64,000 bases of DNA from Apus apus (Eukaryota; Chordata; Aves; Apodiformes; Apodidae). Both the position numbers and the translations under genes were made by a program. Within the stretch, counting starts at the first letter, position 1. Every line of letters begins with the position of its first letter. The stretch covers positions 54,641,905-54,705,904 of the forward strand of contig NC_067312.1 in the NCBI RefSeq assembly GCF_020740795.1. Direction: 5' to 3'. Positions 10,977 through 63,626 of the stretch are shown piece by piece. Below the pieces are notes generated by a model. The model saw only the letters and a program-made list of their open reading frames with translations. It was not told the origin of the DNA and did not search any database.

Positions 10977-13900
10977 GCTTTGCTTTTTGCTTTTCTTTTT
11001 GCTTTCTCTGTTGTAATAGGTGTTTTCTTCAGCAGCAAGCAGATATGCCGTTGCAGGACTTCCCATCTGGCTGCATCAGTCTCTCAGACTGAGTTGGTGG
11101 GCAGTGCTGCTGCTGATGCAATGATTAATGAGCAGGAGGGAATCTGAAATCCTGCCACTTCCTGCAAACTTTATGAAGACCAAGCAGCCCAGACTGTCAG
11201 TCTGCATAGTTGTGCCAGTGGCGGCTCTACATGCACTTGCAAAATGGGAACAGAAAGCCCAAAACTCACTATATCCCAAGACTCAGGTTTTTTACCCATT
11301 GCAGATCTTTTTCATTTCTCCCTGCTTTCAATTACTTGCTACTTTTATGGTCCTGGTGGTCTCCTATCTGACATGAGGCTCTCTCAGGGTTTCTTGCATA
11401 CTTTCATGTCTGCCTTCAAAGCAGAGGGTACCCTGCTAATCATGACATGTGTGACTCTTCTCCTGCATCCTCTGTCACCGCAGCACATCTCTGATAGCCC
11501 CAGCAGCCATCCAGTGCAAGCTGTGCTTGGCTGTCATGGGCTGGAAGGAGTATACCACGGGAGATGAGCTGGAAAGTTGCAGCTTCGGCCTAAACTCTAT
11601 CTCCCTAACTCCAGTGCATGGCAGGGCAGATTACTCAGTGCCTGTACTTCAGTTTCCCGATCTTTGTAGATGACATCAGGAGCTGCAAGCTTTGCTGTGG
11701 AAATAAATTACACATAGCCATGGTCTGCAAACAGACCAAGCTCAAGCCCATCTGCAGAGAATCTGACCTGTAATGCTTGGGGCAGCAGGCTGGCAGGGCA
11801 ATGAGTGACAGCCAGTCTAGTGCTGGCAGCAGAATGGTGTCAAACTAGACCAGCTGCAGCAATGCACTGGTGTGGGCAGTAACAGAGAGCAGCAGCAGTA
11901 TCTGTCCCATCTACTCACTACATCCAGAGATGGCAGAGGAGCCAGTGCTTCTGGTATCTCCTCATAAAAGCCTGGGCTGCTGCCCTGGCAGCTCTGCCTT
12001 GGAGTACAGGGGGGGACACCGAGTTCTGTTGTTCCATCATGGGACAATGGGATGCTACACAGGACATAGTGTTGCTCTTGGAGGCCAGCTATGGACTTTG
12101 ATATGATAGCTGCATGCTAGTTCAAGAGACAGGGGCCTGTGTGGCTCTTAAATCAGCCTGCAGAGGACAGCAGCTTTGTTGCCCAGAGGAGTCTTGGGTT
12201 TCCCCACTAGACCCATCAGTCTGTCTGCTTGGGATCAGGCTTTTGCTGTTTTCAAACTTTAAGTCACTTTAACCAAGGGCAGCTGACCTGGATGGTCCCC
12301 TGTAGCCCACAGCCCATTCATGCCTGAGTACAGAGCAGGGAGATGCGGAGCCAGCACAAGTGCAGGCTCAGCTTCCCCGTGGATGTCAGATGTTGTGTCT
12401 CTGTGCACACTCATGTGCATGAGGAAAGTATAGACGTAGTTAATGTGATTGGGAATGTCAGCTGTGAAGGTTTTCTCACATGATTTTCTGGCTTAAGTGA
12501 TGCCCAAGTCTGATAGAATTTTTTGGGGTGTTGGACAATGTGAAAAATCCAATTGTGCCCTTTGTTGTCCTTTTACAAGTATTCACCTCAGCTGTTATTT
12601 CCTGCTCTAGACCACTCATGCCTCAGCTAGATGCTGATCCTTGGTTTGATTTGAGTTTCACTGAACTCTGTAGAAGTGAATTCACCCAACTCTGAACACC
12701 GATGGCCAGGGATATCTACAACTGCTTTTGGGTCCAAAGACACCCATCAATGATGAGAACAGTGCTGAGGGAGAAGGTGTGCCCCACCACATCTGAAATG
12801 TGACAAGGCCCTAAGCCTGTTTGGGATGGACTGGGAGTCTGAGACTAGCACCAGTGAAGAAGAGCTCTTGTGCAAGCCTGCACCTTCATTTTTCTTGCGC
12901 AGCTTTTATCTCTACTGCCCTAAGGCCCATTTAAGGATTTTCTTGGAGATGTGGGTGGAGGGACATGGCTCCTTATTCTAATCCATGATGCTTAAGTGTT
13001 TGATGGTTTCCAAAGTGTCAGTGTAGCCTGAGTCATGCATCCCCAGGCAGACTGTCTGTGTTCTTCATGACTTTTGTGTCTTTTCAGGAATATGCTGAGA
13101 GACTCAAAAAACCCCAGTAACTTCTTGAGAGCTGGACTATAAGAAATCTGTTGGAGTGAGCTCTCTGGACTGTATATCATATCTGTTTTACACTAACTGA
13201 ACTGATGAAGTCCAGGATTTTCACAGAGGTAGCTCAGCCCACAGGTATCCCAAAAACCTCATACACTTTTTGGTGCAATGGGATATCTGCTCTGCTTATC
13301 TCCAGTCCTGTTTTTTAGATATCCTCAGAGACACACTCAGGAACTCCTCTCTGGGGCATTCTCAGACATGATATTTTTACATTCCAGCCACTTGTGTCTG
13401 GTTTACTTATTCCAGCCAGGAGTGAAAGCAGGATCAGCCCATACTTTCAGGACAGTTAGGTTGCAAAATCATACTCTTGATCAGGAAGGAAATGCTAGAG
13501 CCAAGGCTCCCAGTAGGAACTGGATTTCCCAGTTGTGCTGCTGGTGGCATGACCAGGGTGTGCTCCCCCTGCCCCATCCCCCCTACTCCCAGTCTGTATT
13601 TATCTTTCCTTATTTATCTGCTCTTTCAGATCCCTGCACCTCCAGCCCGTGAGACATTCCTCCTCCTCCCATGTGGGCACCAGCTGCCAGATGCCACTTA
13701 CTTCATACACCAGCACAGGCAGAAATGGCATCAATATTATTTCACTGGTGCCAGGCAGAGAGAAATCATAACCTTGATGACATCAAAACAGAGATGAACC
13801 AAAAATCACACAGGCTCTGTTGCTGCATCACTGCTGTGCTGCAGACTGGTTTTTATTCCACTCTCCGCTTTCATGCCTATGACTCTGGCAGTGTTGCTTC

Positions 13901-14371
13901 TTCCCCAGCAGGAAACCCACAGACAGTGTGGCTGGGAATAGTCAGGACACCAGTATGTCTTCACACTTCCCTCCCTCCCCAGAGGCACATTCATTTGGGG
14001 TTTTTTGCTCAGGAAGCAATGACTTGTCATCTCTAACTTTAATTTCACGTCATTTCCCCTTAATATGATTAACCTTCCTTTATGTAATTTATTCCCACAG
14101 GTGCTTACAGCACCTCCCTGATTATTAGCAGCAGGATTAATTAATGAGCTGTTTATCCCTTACCCCAGATCACTAACCTAGCTATTTAAGACAATCGAAT
14201 CAGACATCTGCCCTAGCAATACCCGACTGGGCAGTCACCTTTTTTATCAACCTTCTGCATTCAGCTGACAGCAAATATCCAGTGCAAGGCACTTAATAAC
14301 CATCTCAACAGTGTCTGCCCTGCCAGCAGGGCAGGCACAGTTTTTAATATTTATTATAATACCATAATGAC
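10977..14371. other. Intergenic DNA, no gene recognised
   Basis: 3.4 kb with only short open frames and no recognised repeat. A stretch at about 14,040-14,330 is AT-rich with several TAAT/ATTA homeodomain-like cores and might be a conserved non-coding element, which sequence alone cannot show. Confidence 0.45.
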
Positions 14372-14490
14372 TAAAGCTGCAGTTCAGAAAAATGCTTAAG
14401 CTTATTTTTAACTGCATGGGTGCAGCTAAGTACCCTTAATGGTTGTATGACATGACCATATACTTAAGTGCTTTCTGAACTGCAGCTTTA
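14372..14490. repeat. Imperfect inverted repeat, ~28-bp arms, 62-bp spacer
   Basis: The left arm at 14,372-14,400 begins TAAAGCTGCAGTTCAGAAA and ends CTTAAG. The right arm at 14,463-14,490 begins CTTAAG and ends TTTCTGAACTGCAGCTTTA. They are reverse complements over 19 contiguous bases plus a second six-base block. The spacer is 62 bp. The palindrome could form a hairpin or be the ends of a small non-autonomous DNA transposon. No target-site duplication was established. Confidence 0.75.
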
Positions 14491-16159
14491 TTGATGCTTC
14501 TGTTCTTGACATACCACACAGCCTTCCATTTTGCCATCCCTTTTTTTCCTGCAAGGAAGAAGGGTACTTGCAGGGTGCTCTCCTTACCAGAACTCCCCAG
14601 ATTCCCCATGCTGGGTGAGATGGGTGTCAAGAGATGACCTGGGCGTAGCTGCAAGTCTGTGTTACCATCAGTAACAACTGCAGGAATTTTTGTCCCCAGG
14701 GGGTGGGAGGTGGCCCCTCCAGCACATCCATGCCTGGTGCTCGGCATTAGTGCTTGGCATTAGTGCCTGGCTGCACCCTTCTTCTCCCAGGGTAGATGAG
14801 CAGCAGCAGAGCCAGGAGGACAAGGTCCCACTTTGCAGCGTGTGCTGTGTACCTGCCCTTTGCTTGGGGAATTGACTGACCCTCCCCAGCTCAGCTGCCT
14901 GGCTTCAGTGCTCTCAGTGGTGTGGAGGCTCCCAGTTGACATTACAGCCCTGCAGAAACAGCTAAGCACAGTAATTCCCTTGGCACTGAGCAGTATTTGG
15001 GACTGGCCTACTGTGCGCACACAAGGCAGATGGGGTCTCTGCTGGACTCCTGTTTCCACTTTACCAGCCCAAGGCCCTGCTCACAGCCCCATCGATCAAG
15101 CAGCAGCCTGTGCTCAGGGCTGCACAAATCCATTGTGGGTCACACCAGTGGAGAAGGTGTCAGGGAAAAGGGAGATCCCAGGCTGCTGCAGAGCAGGGGG
15201 AGAGGGAAGCAGCATCTTCTTCCCACTGCGAGCTGATCTGGATATGCCCTCTGCTCCATGCTTTACGTGTCTGCCTGGAAGGAGGAGTGCTCAGTTCTGC
15301 AGGGATGCAGCTTCATGTTGCAGAGGCTGCCAGCCCTGCCTGCATGAGCAGCCACACAGCTTAACCACCCTTCCCACTGAGCCTTCTCCCCAGCCAGTGA
15401 GGCTGCTTTCACATCCAATGAATTCCGGTCACTTACGAGTTAGCTGCAGACATCAGGATGCTCCTCTCTGAACTGCATTTGAAGTACTACAGCCAGGGTA
15501 TTGAAAACCAGGCAAAATAAAAGGTAGTACTGAGGAAGCAGCTAGGAGGTCAAGGGAGGGGAAAGCGTGACTAAGAGCAGACAGGGAAAGCACTAGATTT
15601 TTTTGCAGGGCATGGATGAGCAGGGAGTGGCAACTGCAGCGATTGTTCTTTGCCTAGTGGTTGCATAGGGACAAACTGATTTCCTGAGGCTGTTTGGATA
15701 AAGCACAGTAAAATTGTCACCAAGGAGAGGATTGCTGTGTGGAGGCACAGGATCAGTCCATCCCGTGCTCCTGGCCTGCTAGGAGCCAACCTGTCCCTCC
15801 CTGGCAGCCTCTTTTTCTGGCCTGTGCCATGTGTGCAGGCTATAGGTGCAATCAGAACTGGTGCTGGGCTAGGCTGGCTGTTACCATCACAGCTTCAACA
15901 TTTCTGAAGACAAAGAGGAGACTTGAGTTTCCAGGATAGTCTGCTCACCAGCCATTGCTTGCAAATGACAATCTGAAGGAGAAAGATTTACATTCAGCAA
16001 AGAGACTAGACTGGAAAGATTCAGGTTCCTTCTGGTCCACTGGGCTAGCAGGGAGGTGTATGGATGACGCCTGGAGGGCTACCATTAATAATGACAATAA
16101 TAATGCTTAAATCTTATCTCTCTGCCTTCTTCTGAAACACCCTGGTGGAAAAGAAAGGG
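14491..16159. other. Intergenic DNA, no gene recognised
   Basis: GC-richer than its neighbours. An open frame of 212 codons at 14,833-15,471 (+) reads as a biased Cys/Pro/Ser/Leu-rich translation with no domain, so I treat it as chance. Confidence 0.5.
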
Positions 16160-16272
16160 CTCATCTGGCCTGTAAAGTGGAAAGATCTGAAGTGACTTTT
16201 TTTGTGGTGACACAGCCTGACACTGGCTGGGAGAAACACCGTGTCCTATCCACTAGGCCATGTGTGGTGCTT
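16160..16272 (-). repeat. Ancient tRNA-derived (MIR-like) SINE relic
   Basis: The minus strand reads TGGCCTAGTGGATAGGACAC, then a CCAGTGTCAGGCTGTGTCACC segment and AAGTCACTTCAG. This follows the MIR-type plan of a tRNA-like head (GGCCTAGTGGATA) followed by TGTGTGACC..AAGTCACTT. It is degraded, and the exact family is not assigned. Confidence 0.55.
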
Positions 16273-17814
16273 CTGGTAGTGCAAGATGGTCATGCTGGTC
16301 CATCCACATGACTAATGTGTGGCAGGATGGGCCAGCCTGCATTGAAGAACCAGAAGAAGAATCAGCTTGTGAAGAGCATCAGTTTTTATAGTGTTTTGAG
16401 CTCAGATGGGAGAGGGAACAAGCACATAGACCTTGATATTGGCAGGCACTAGCAACATGCCAGCCTAGAAGGCAATGTAATGGAAATGCAGCTCTGGTCC
16501 TGGGAGACTGTCATCATAAATGGGAGGATACATGGAAAAGTGCTCTGATTCATGTGCATGAGTGGAAATCAATTCAGAGAAAGAGGTCAGTGATGGCGCT
16601 GCATATTCCAGATACTGCAATGCCTGTCTCACTGCTGGAAATGCGTGGTCAGGGTATGTTCTCCCAGAAATCATTTGCAGTGCTGTAAAAGCAGCAGGAA
16701 TTCTTTCTGCAGTGAGGATCCAAACTGCTCTAAGACAAGTCTGAGAAGCATGAACTGCTCCTGCACTGAGATGCAAAATAGATCTCTACTCAACCTGTCC
16801 TCGAGGTAAAAGAGTAACTCCTCATGGTAATGACTGCTGGCAACACTAGTCCTGTCCAGTGTCTCTGAGATCACAGCCAACACTCATACTTTCTCCACTG
16901 CACTTCCAAGAGCTGAAAGATGTAGGTATCAGCAGGCTCCAGTTCGATGTTCATGGCAAAGAGGACAGGACCAGGGAAAGAGCCCCATTCTTACCACTCT
17001 TCCTTTAAAATAAGGCAGTGATCAGTATTTCTAAAGCATGCAGAAGATCTGAGTCCAGGTGCAGCCCAGCTATTCCCACTCAGGGTTATGACCAGTATCT
17101 GGACAATTGTAAGTATCATATGTAAACCTGCATCTTTTCTATCAGATGCACATCAAGTTTCAGGGTTTCAGTAACAGTACTGTTCATAACCTCATTCCAC
17201 CTTTTGCCCTGGTGGCTTAGGGGGAGGCTTTGAAGTATTGACCAGCTTTTTGCACTTCAGAGTCTCCACTGATGCCTATGTATCAAAACATTGAAAGGCT
17301 TACTAACATTACTTTCGAAAACTTCACATCTTGAATTTTTGACTGCTATCTCATATATACTCCTTTTTTTATGGGTGTGGAATTTGAGTTACAGAGTTTT
17401 ATTTCTGCTATAGCACATTTTTTACCTCAGCTGTCTTTGAATATGGGTGTCTCCATAGCTTTAAGAACTCCAGTACTGGTGCAGAATAAAACAAGCCATA
17501 TCTCCATCTGGTCTACGTGGAGAGTGAAGTAGGTTTTAATGTATGTCTTTGTGCCAGTGGCGGATTTGGCTGTTACAGGTTTGAAAACATGCTTTAGCAG
17601 CCAAAAGGATTTGAAAAATTAGGTGCTAACTGCATTTTTATCCAAGGATCAAACCTAGACTAATCCAGCACAGATTTTAAGATTATGGACGATTATTTTT
17701 TTTCCTTAAGTGGAGTTCCATTTCCCTGATACTCAGGCTTTGCCAGCAGGTCCTAAAGGGTAGGCTGATATTTTCACTGTGAGGCACTAAGAAAAGATTG
17801 AAACGTTGCCTCTA
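16273..17814. other. Intergenic DNA downstream of SVEP1
   Basis: 1.5 kb with only short open frames (about 60-100 codons, no known motifs). No repeat recognised. Confidence 0.5.
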
Positions 17815-17819
17815 TATGG

Positions 17820-20800
17820 GTACTAAACAGGGTGCAACTTTATTTACAGTGTAAAGTGCATCACACAGAAGTCGTTTAAAACACACAACAAGCAGTGACA
17901 TAAATGACAATACAGTACTGGGTAGAGAGGGAAAGGTGTTTCAGCAAGTATCAAAACATTGTCAACAGCACTAATATAACAGCCTCTAGTTTCAGCTACT
18001 CTATCCTACCACCACATCTCCTTAGGAAATGTGTTGACTGGGTTCATCCCAGGACTCTGTGTACCAATCACTAGTGTGAGGCTGGAGTGTTAAAAGCCAT
18101 TCCACAGCCCTAAAATCTTCATCCATATCCTGCTAGCTCTAAGCACTGTCCTCATCACTGCTGTTCTGCTCCGGAGATTACCAGGGCAGAGTCAGGGCAC
18201 ACACCAGCGAAGCACACTGGAAAAGGGACCAAAACATGAGAGTGACATATAAATAAAGATCTGCTTTTCTCCCCCATACACTCTTTCCCTTGCCAAGTCC
18301 TGTGTTGCTTACTACAGCTTCCATTCATATGGTGTTAAGGCAGCAAGAAGGTCAAGGAACGAAGTGTCTACAAATGGTAGTGACTATGGGCTGAAATACA
18401 GACATTATTTACTGAACACTAACTTCAGTCAAAGCTGTAAACATCGATGGCTGAGGAGCTGGGAGACATAAGATTGTTGCTACGTGCTAGCAAAGTCCAT
18501 TAGAAAAAGAAGGTTGCGGAGCTGAAACGACTTTTCAGCTGGTCACAGCTTCCACTGGGAAGAAATCTACATTCACATTAATCTGATCCCCTAATGACTC
18601 CTATTATTTACCTATCTGTTTTTAGTTTAATTGGCTGAAAGCTCTTACTGGCTCACAACTTTGTTTCTTTCTTCCCCGTTTCTGGTCTTAGACTAATAGT
18701 CATGAGTTATGCGTCAGTATTTACTAGTGTCCTGATACTGCAACTGTGAGCTCGTGTTGGTGCCATATCATTTCCTTGTGTCCAAGTTCATGCATCCATA
18801 AAAGGAAAGCAAATCTATAAAGGGGAAGGGGTGGGGCAGGGTTTGCACGCTCTTAAGCCGGAGGGTAACTAAGCAGGAATGCTACAGACAGTAAAATTTA
18901 CTTCTTCTTCTTTCCCAGTGCTGACTGCAATACATGCTTTTCTGTTATTACTGGGAAAAATGGAACTTCTGATAATTGACTTTCAGGTTCTCACCGTAAT
19001 ATCTGCTTTCAGAGATCAGACTTTTTGCCAACTGATGGTAATTACCAAACATGTGACCTCAAAAAATGCCCCTTGTAATTCCACCACTCTGCTTAACCAC
19101 AGCTAAATCTTAGCATCTCAATTAATAAGAGCATGACTTAAGGAAGCAGAAGTTTCAGCGGTCCACTTCCTTCCCACTTCTGAATCCTGAATTATTCAGC
19201 TTTAGAACTACACCTGAACTGCCCATAAGCCACAAAGCCTCAAAGGCTCTTGTTGGCTAGACTTGATGCATCTTTCTCTGAATGACACAATATTCTCTCA
19301 TCTCTTTTACATTTTTACTATTTTGACAATAAATCTCAGGTAAAATTCACATCAATGCCTTCCATTAAGCCACTCTTCAATTATGTTAATGCCACACAAT
19401 AAAAAATACAGAATCTTCTTTCTATGTCCACCAGAAACTGCAGTTATAACATAGACTTTATCACATGGACTTCTAATTTACATCATCATGAGCTCAGAAA
19501 CAGTCCTAATGCAAAGTTTAGTGGCTCACTTAGCCTTGTGTAACTATTTTTTACTGTTGAGTTGCTGGACAGCAGTATGCTTTGGCAGGTGGTAAGCAGA
19601 ATTGCCACATTTTGTTTAATCATGTTTGGCAGTATAGTATGGTTTAATTAGCTCATGCAATGTAAGAAATGGGAGGGACTTCACTATACCCAACCACTTC
19701 CTCAGTGGACAGTAGGAATCTTTACATTTGTATGTGTATTGTGTGTGTGTAGCAGCTTATATTTGATAATACTTTTGTAAATGAAAAATACAGAGGATTT
19801 CTTTAAAAATTGAAAGGTACAGTAAAATTGTATCACAAAATAAAATACAAAACAAGGAAGCTGGGGGAGGGAGGGAAGCAATGGATTTGATTTACAATGC
19901 ATTAGATTCCAAGACCTGGAGACTAGGCTGAAGAAAGACATCTGAATGTAGAACTGCTGCTTTGACTTTAAAAGGGGTAGAATCCAGCCTTCCGTTTCCT
20001 GTGTCAAAAAAACCAAACAAAATAAAATTACTGCTGTACTGAACATACCAAAACAGATCAACAGTGAGGCACAAGAGGATGATGTCTGAAAGTGTATCAG
20101 GGATTAGATTGCCACAGCTCAAAATGGCATATTGAGAGAGGAAGAGTGTGGGTAACAGAGATATCTGGTATTTAATGTCAGTAATGACTCATCACAGAGT
20201 TGTTCGGAGCTAATCTTTCCCTTGATCTGACCAAACCTTTTTGCTCTTTCAGTTTTGCCTTATAAATCACAAGTTAACCTGCAACAGTGAATCTTTGCTA
20301 TCATGGCTTCTACTCCTGTTCTGCCTGCATTGTTTTTGAGTCCTCAGCACAGTGTGATACCCTGTAAAGAGGCACCAGCAGCTGAGGCCAAAGCTTAAGA
20401 AAATATAAAACATACCTCAGTGCTTGTTTCTGACCCTTTTCCTTCACTTCCCCCTCCAAGTTCTGTGTGGGAAACTTCATCCCAAACAGCTCTTGAAGGG
20501 ACAAGCTGCTAGACCGTAAGTCTCAAGGGCTAATGATCTACCTTCTCTCAGGCTTCATGATGATGCACAGTGCTGTGGGCGTTGACAAAAACCCAAGAAC
20601 AGTTCAGTTTGGTTAACAGCCTGAAACTTTGCTTTGCCACAGAAATAAAGTTCACAATTTTTGTCTGCTAAATCCACTGGGTTTGAGCTTTTCTGCTTCA
20701 AGTCCTAAATGGAAATACTATCAAGCTTTAGATGTACAGCTTTCAATCTAAAGATGGATAGTGTTTGTTGGCAGTACATTTAAGTTGCTTCACTTAGTCA

Positions 20801-21670
20801 CATAAAATCACAGCTGACAAATGAAAACTATTCATTTTCAACAATGTAATTTCCCAAACAAGCACTTCTTCTGTAGCTTTTAGATAAACAGTGTATCAGA
20901 AAGACAGGGAGGAATTCACTACCTGTCCAGAAAGAATATTAAACATGTACAATGTCACAAGTTTTGTCAGTTTCCTGGAGAAAAATATTAATATTCAGGT
21001 GTTATTTAATTAGATCTCTGGGATAATGACCAACATGTTCAGCAGGAGCCTCTATGAGTTGAGGTATAAATACTTTTGCTAGCAGGTGTCTCATGGCCCT
21101 GATCAATATTCCATGCAGGGAGCAGGAGAACTCATGCTGCAAGTTTTGTTATTGTATCTGATTCCTGACCACAACAACATCATTACCATGCCACCTGCTC
21201 TTCAGGGTTGTAAATGGCGCTTAATGGCAGCATGAAATAAAACAGATTTCCAAAGAAAAAGTGAGTCCTGTGCAGACTGTCCTTGATGCTAAACTCCCAG
21301 ACTTTGCAATTTACCTTTAAAAACAAAGCTACAGTTAAGACTTGTGGATGCTGACCCACAGGGTGAGGCTGCTGTCTGATCTGAAAACCCAGTCTGCTGT
21401 TGGCCCCATTAGACATGAATCAGGAAACCGAAACACAAGCATTGGTAATGTTCCCTAAAAGAGAGGACACATGAGCCAGATCTAAGCCCAGTTCTTGAGG
21501 CTGTTGATACAGGGACTGCACTGAACTAGGACATGACTCAGAAGCACTGTGTTGCACTTTTTAAATGATTACACCACGCATCAGTAGGTACAATGAGAAT
21601 TATTACTTTCAACAGCTTATAACATTGTGACCCTAGTCTTGAACCTGCACCCAGATGAGGTATATACAGT
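17820..21670 (-). other. SVEP1: Putative SVEP1 3' UTR / terminal exon remainder
   Basis: From the proposed stop to the AATAAA near 17,839 there is no intact coding exon, no recognised repeat and no other gene on either strand. The sequence is AT-rich with several ATTAAA-type motifs on the minus strand (near 19,612, 19,643, 20,170 and 21,005) that could act as earlier poly(A) signals. A 3.8-kb UTR would be longer than I expect for mammalian SVEP1, so the true end may be upstream of this. Confidence 0.35.
17839..17844 (-). promoter_or_regulatory. Candidate poly(A) signal AATAAA
   Basis: On the minus strand the sequence reads CTGTAAATAAAGTTGCACC, a canonical hexamer with a moderately U-rich stretch (TTTCAATCTTTTCTT) about 40 nt downstream. 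It is the first canonical AATAAA I found on this strand below the SVEP1 stop. Confidence 0.4.
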
Positions 21671-61564
<39,894 letters not shown>

Positions 61565-63626
61565 CTGTGGATTTAAAACAGTTGATTAGGTGCTGTTTAA
61601 GGATAATGTAGGAAAAGAATAAAAAAATATTCCTTCCATGTGTGCATGCAACAGTAGAACAAATAACTAAGTGATGTTCATCTTCCCTAGCACAAGAGGC
61701 TTCTGGCTGAACTACTGATTATTCTGTACCTATAAACCATGTACCTGTGGACAAGCATGTACTTGAGGCGATGCCTGAAGGAATCCCTGTTATACAAGCA
61801 AAGTGTAAAACATAGTTTTTGAAACACAGTTGCATTTGCTAGCATGTAAGAAAAATGTATTTATGTCTCAGAAAAAGGCAGGTATGAGAATGCAACCTGA
61901 AGAGAAAACTTGCAGAAAAATGACAAATAGGAGGAAAAAGGAACTTAAATGTTGAAGACCTGCATTCCTCCAACTCTGCTAGCCCTGCACCACGTTTAAG
62001 GAACAGAAACATAAAAAGGAGAAGTCTTATAAAACAATTTGTTGTTTCCAGGATGAAAGTTTTATGCATTTCATGCACCAGGCTAGTGTGTGGCTCTTGA
62101 AAACACTGCAGGTAAGGGCTACCCACGCCAATACTGGCAGGAATATTGTCACTGACTTCAACTAAAGCAGGAGGGGGCCATAACTAACCACATACTGAAA
62201 CTGGAACTTTACAAGCAAACTAAGGATAGGAAAAAAAAAGGATCATAGTTTTAGATCAACAGCAGATAAGTATCTTGAGAGAAGATCTGGTCAAATATTT
62301 TTGATGGAAGTTTCACATTTAAAACATAACTCCTCTATCCGCATGACCAGGGGTTTCTTCTGCATTCTTACTACAAGAAACTGAAGTGCCAGTAGGAATC
62401 AATCCTTAAGCTGTTTCAGTACTGCATTTTAATGAAAAAAAAATAAATAAGGAAAAAATATTTCTCTTTCTTCACTGTGACTCTTGAGAATACAATAAAC
62501 ATAGTAACATTGTTTGTCTGTCCGGCAACCAATAGAAGGAACCTGGGGACAAGAACCCCAAATAGCACAGTACTTTCAAGCTATTCAGACTCCAGTGTAA
62601 ATTACATGCAATAGTAACAATATGCAGTCAGACCCTTAACGATGGGATGTTGCATAAATATTCCATAGGGGACTCCTAGAAGTTGCTTAGATGTCCCAAC
62701 CCCAGCATTTGTAGAAAAGAAGGCTGTCTAGTTCCATTGGATGCTCAGGGAGACTTCTGCTACATTAAAATGTTTTAAAACTGCAAATGACAGAGCAGGG
62801 CTTTAGATTAACTCAGCACTGCCTTTATTAACTGAACTCCAGGAACAGAAAGGCAACATAGTCCCAGAAGGTGACTGGGACTAAGGTGTATTATTGGCAC
62901 AGTGCTCCCCATTACGTTTCTCCATGTCAGGACAGACACAATCATATCTCAGCCACTGAACTGCTGAAAGCAACATGTGCCCTGAGGAGGACAAAGAAAC
63001 AGTAAAGGGATAATTAAGGATTGCCTCTTTGTTGAAGATATCAGAGAGTGGAATGGTCTACAGAGAAAAGATGGTTATTCAATTAAGGAATACGTTAGTA
63101 TTAGGCTACTGAAACTACTTCATAATCTTTGGCTCTTCTGTGCTGGAAGGTAATTCCAGTAATTCCTCGGCAGGGAGAAAGGAATGTTTCCTTCAGCACC
63201 ATGAAAAAATGAATTAAGAAGAGCAAAGATGAGCAGGCCAGTGGGCTGTGTACCTATCAGCACAGCCAACCTACCTGTACAATACATGGAGCACAGCTTC
63301 AGGGCACAGCTAGCTGGTTAGAAAGCACAAGTGTGCCCTGTTCAAGCCAAAGAGATGGAAAACTGCTCTTCTCAGAAGTGTAACTGGCTTCTGTCAAGTC
63401 TCCATTGAACTAAATCAGCTACCAAAAACAATGTGCTATACTGTCAGTCTTCATGAGAAGAGGAGGCACATCATGAACCTCAGACTGAATTACTCTTATA
63501 TTCCCTCTACCCTGATCTTCAGGGAGGTGGATCAGACTCTTCTAGAGTCAGCTTAGCTGGAGAAGAGTCCACCTGTTCTGTTTATTCTGAGGCCATTTCA
63601 AAGATGTCAGTTCAACAGTGTGTACT
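61565..63626 (-). other. SVEP1 intron upstream of the last pentraxin exon (partial)
   Basis: AT-rich intronic DNA. I searched the minus strand for the preceding pentraxin exon and for other modules and saw none. The CR1 below interrupts the same intron. Confidence 0.6.

Noticed and set aside
10583..11147. Several 90-150 codon open frames on both strands around 10.6-11.1 kb
   Set aside because: They are translations of the CCTCT microsatellite, whose five-base unit lacks stops in all frames.
14833..15471. 212-codon plus-strand open frame
   Set aside because: No recognisable motif, biased composition, overlapping alternatives on both strands; no splice or promoter evidence.
21400..21454. Alternative SVEP1 terminal exon after the acceptor at 21,455-21,456
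   Set aside because: Good pyrimidine tract, but the peptide EHYQCLCFGFLIHV has no resemblance to the known tail. Kept only as a second choice.
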